Assembly: GCA_013619035.1 (NCBI GenBank) | Contig: JABXKX010000417.1 | Span: 1-8,160, forward strand | Direction of reading: 5' to 3' | DNA: 8,160 nt | From: Peptostreptococcaceae bacterium | GTDB lineage: Bacteria > Bacillota_A > Clostridia > Peptostreptococcales > Acidaminobacteraceae | Shown here: positions 7,537 to 8,160 of the stretch, in pieces | Numbering within the stretch: position 1 is the first letter of the stretch | How the letters are laid out: each line of letters opens with the position of its first letter | Made by a program: the position numbers and the translations under genes | Notes under the pieces: generated by a model | Told to the model about the DNA's origin: nothing | Seen by the model: only the letters and a program-made list of their open reading frames with translations | Databases searched by the model: none

Positions 7537-7710
7537 CTATGCCTTGTAAATGTTATCTATTATGTATCTGTACTCCTCTTCAGAAATTTCATCTATTTCT
7601 GTCTGAACTTCATATGAGTACTATGTGGTTATTTGAAAAAATAGTAATTGACAAACAATCCATAGTACTTTGAATATCAAGTTAACTACCAAAATCTGTT
7701 TATAAACTGC
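7537..7710 (-). pseudogene. Possible decayed small exported protein, interrupted by TAG
   Basis: An open frame from 7710 reads a hydrophobic stretch (LVVNLIFKVLWIVCQLLFF, from a TTG at 7692). It meets an in-frame TAG at 7621-7623 and then continues as an acidic, protein-like tail (YEVQTEIDEISEEEYRYI...NIYKA) to a TAG at 7537-7539. A membrane or signal segment followed by an acidic tail resembles a small exported protein with one nonsense mutation. I see no clear ribosome site or ATG and do not recognise the family. It may instead be chance coding potential. It lies between the intron end and the promoter of the A2M gene and could be the 3' part of whatever the intron entered. Confidence 0.3.
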
Positions 7711-7781
7711 TTAGTATCCTAGTTGGAGTTACAATAACTCTTCAAAATATATTAGAATAGTAATCTTATATGACTTCCATA

Positions 7782-7822
7782 GTCTGGTAAGTCAGAGGAG
7801 TCGCCTCCTCTTCCTCCCATAA
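7782..7822 (-). ncRNA. Group II intron domain VI and 3' splice site
   Basis: On the minus strand AGAGGAG (7811-7805) pairs perfectly with CTCCTCT (7800-7794) over a GCGA tetraloop. A basal stem forms between TGGGAG (7819-7814) and CTT-A-CCA (7791-7785), leaving the adenine at 7788 unpaired. This is the expected branch-point A for lariat formation. The intron then ends CCAGAC at 7782, so the A lies 7 nt from the junction, within the usual 7-8 nt. The exact junction is inferred. An end at TAT (7779) is a less likely alternative. Confidence 0.82.
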
Positions 7823-7856
7823 GAACCCAGCGTGAAACTTTCACTTCACTAGGCTC
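7823..7856 (-). ncRNA. Group II intron domain V (catalytic hairpin)
   Basis: Domain V is the catalytic core of the ribozyme. Read on the minus strand, GAGCCTAG (7856-7849) pairs with CTGGGTTC (7830-7823) over 8 bp, including G-U wobbles. A two-base CG bulge (7832-7831) follows, then a 6-bp upper stem TGAAGT/GTTTCA closed by a GAAA tetraloop (7842-7839). The total is 34 nt, the canonical size, and the AGC catalytic triad is at positions 2-4. All hallmark elements are present, so this hairpin looks intact even though the maturase is broken. Confidence 0.93.
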
Positions 7857-7879
7857 AAGCCACTTTCAACCAATACCTC

Positions 7880-8140
7880 TCAGGCATTAGCAAGTCGTCG
7901 ATTCCGGTAATACTCTTGGTGCTCAGGGAAGTACGGATTCGTATGCAGTCTAATTAAAATGTGTCTCTTTATTCGAAAGTCAGCTGCAAATTTTAACTGA
8001 TTTGTTTCAGACTTGAAAATCCAATCCCTGTGCTTTACTCGTATAAAATACCTCTTCTTCATCCATTTGGCTGTCTTCTTAGGATGTCTTCTTCTTGCCC
8101 ATTTTCTCAGAAGCATATTTACTCTAGCAACGATTACCAC
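7880..8140 (-). pseudogene. Group II intron maturase (reverse transcriptase) C-terminal fragment
   Basis: The 86-codon frame matches the group II intron maturase-specific (GIIM) domain, which binds intron RNA and helps it fold for splicing. The diagnostic core is RKWARRRHPKKTAKWMKKRYF at about residues 12-32 in spirit: a W-A-R-R-R-H-P-K-K run, then W...K.YF, then R-D-W-I-F. Further on come I-K-R-H and the closing N-P-Y-F-P-E...EYY. The first codon is GTG, but an in-frame TAG sits only three codons upstream (8147-8149) and there is no convincing ribosome site, so this is not a true gene start. A full intron-encoded protein has about 400-600 residues. The reverse transcriptase part must lie upstream in another frame or be lost. 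No HNH endonuclease motif follows. The TGA stop is 23 nt before domain V, as expected for an ORF in domain IV. Confidence 0.85.
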
Positions 8141-8160
8141 TTTAGGCTAGCAGTGTATTC

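Larger units (their letters stand above)
7782..8160 (-). mobile_element. Group II intron, 3' portion (partial, runs off window)
   Basis: This stretch holds, in the right order and on one strand, a maturase C-terminus, a short linker, a 34-nt domain V, and a domain VI hairpin with a bulged adenine. That order is the standard 3' end of a bacterial group II intron, a self-splicing retroelement. The predicted 3' end is after ...CCAGAC (last base 7782), which fits the usual AY terminus and lies 6 nt past the bulged A. The 5' part (domains I-III and most of the reverse transcriptase) would lie beyond position 8160. The full 34-nt domain V argues against class IIC, where it is shorter. The element is probably inactive because its maturase frame is interrupted. 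I could not identify the host gene or target from the 3' flank. Confidence 0.88.

Noticed and set aside
7648..7653. Plus-strand TTGACA as a promoter -35
   Set aside because: No acceptable -10 lies 16-18 bp downstream, and no plus-strand gene follows.
7726..7740. Hairpin GAGTTA-CAA-TAACTC as a terminator
   Set aside because: The stem is only 6 bp and AT-rich, the loop is 3 nt, and neither side has a T-tract.

Overview
The window is AT-rich, uses the standard code (TGG for Trp, TGA as a stop), has Shine-Dalgarno sites of the GGAGG type, and its lipoproteins have short Lys/Arg-led signal peptides with a lipobox. This fits a low-GC Gram-positive bacterium (Bacillota or a relative). I cannot place it more precisely. 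Every gene I can support lies on the minus strand.

Layout in the direction of transcription (high to low coordinates). (1) 8160-7782 is the 3' end of a group II intron. It holds the C-terminal piece of the intron-encoded maturase, then a textbook 34-nt domain V and a domain VI with a bulged branch-point A. The maturase frame is closed by a stop just upstream, so the copy looks broken. (2) 7781-7362 has no intact gene. It holds a short amber-interrupted ORF that looks like a decayed small exported protein, a good sigma-A-type promoter, and an 18-bp near-palindrome in the leader of the next gene. (3) 7361-2634 encodes a 1575-residue alpha-2-macroglobulin-family lipoprotein whose thioester motif is replaced. 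(4) 2641-1856 overlaps it by 8 bp and encodes a Memo-family (AmmeMemoRadiSam protein B-like) protein with an N-terminal export signal and no cysteine. (5) 1791-487 encodes an SH3b-domain lipoprotein. (6) 486-1 holds a frameshifted remnant of a small lipoprotein gene, a 24-codon ORF, and a weak terminator-like hairpin.

The three intact genes form one probable operon, and all three products should act outside the cytoplasm at the membrane/wall face: a large A2M-like lipoprotein, an exported Memo-fold protein and a cell-wall-binding-type lipoprotein. The coupling of an exported Memo protein to a thioester-less A2M is the most interesting feature. Its function cannot be read from the sequence. 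A surface defence, protein-trapping or envelope-maintenance role is inference only.
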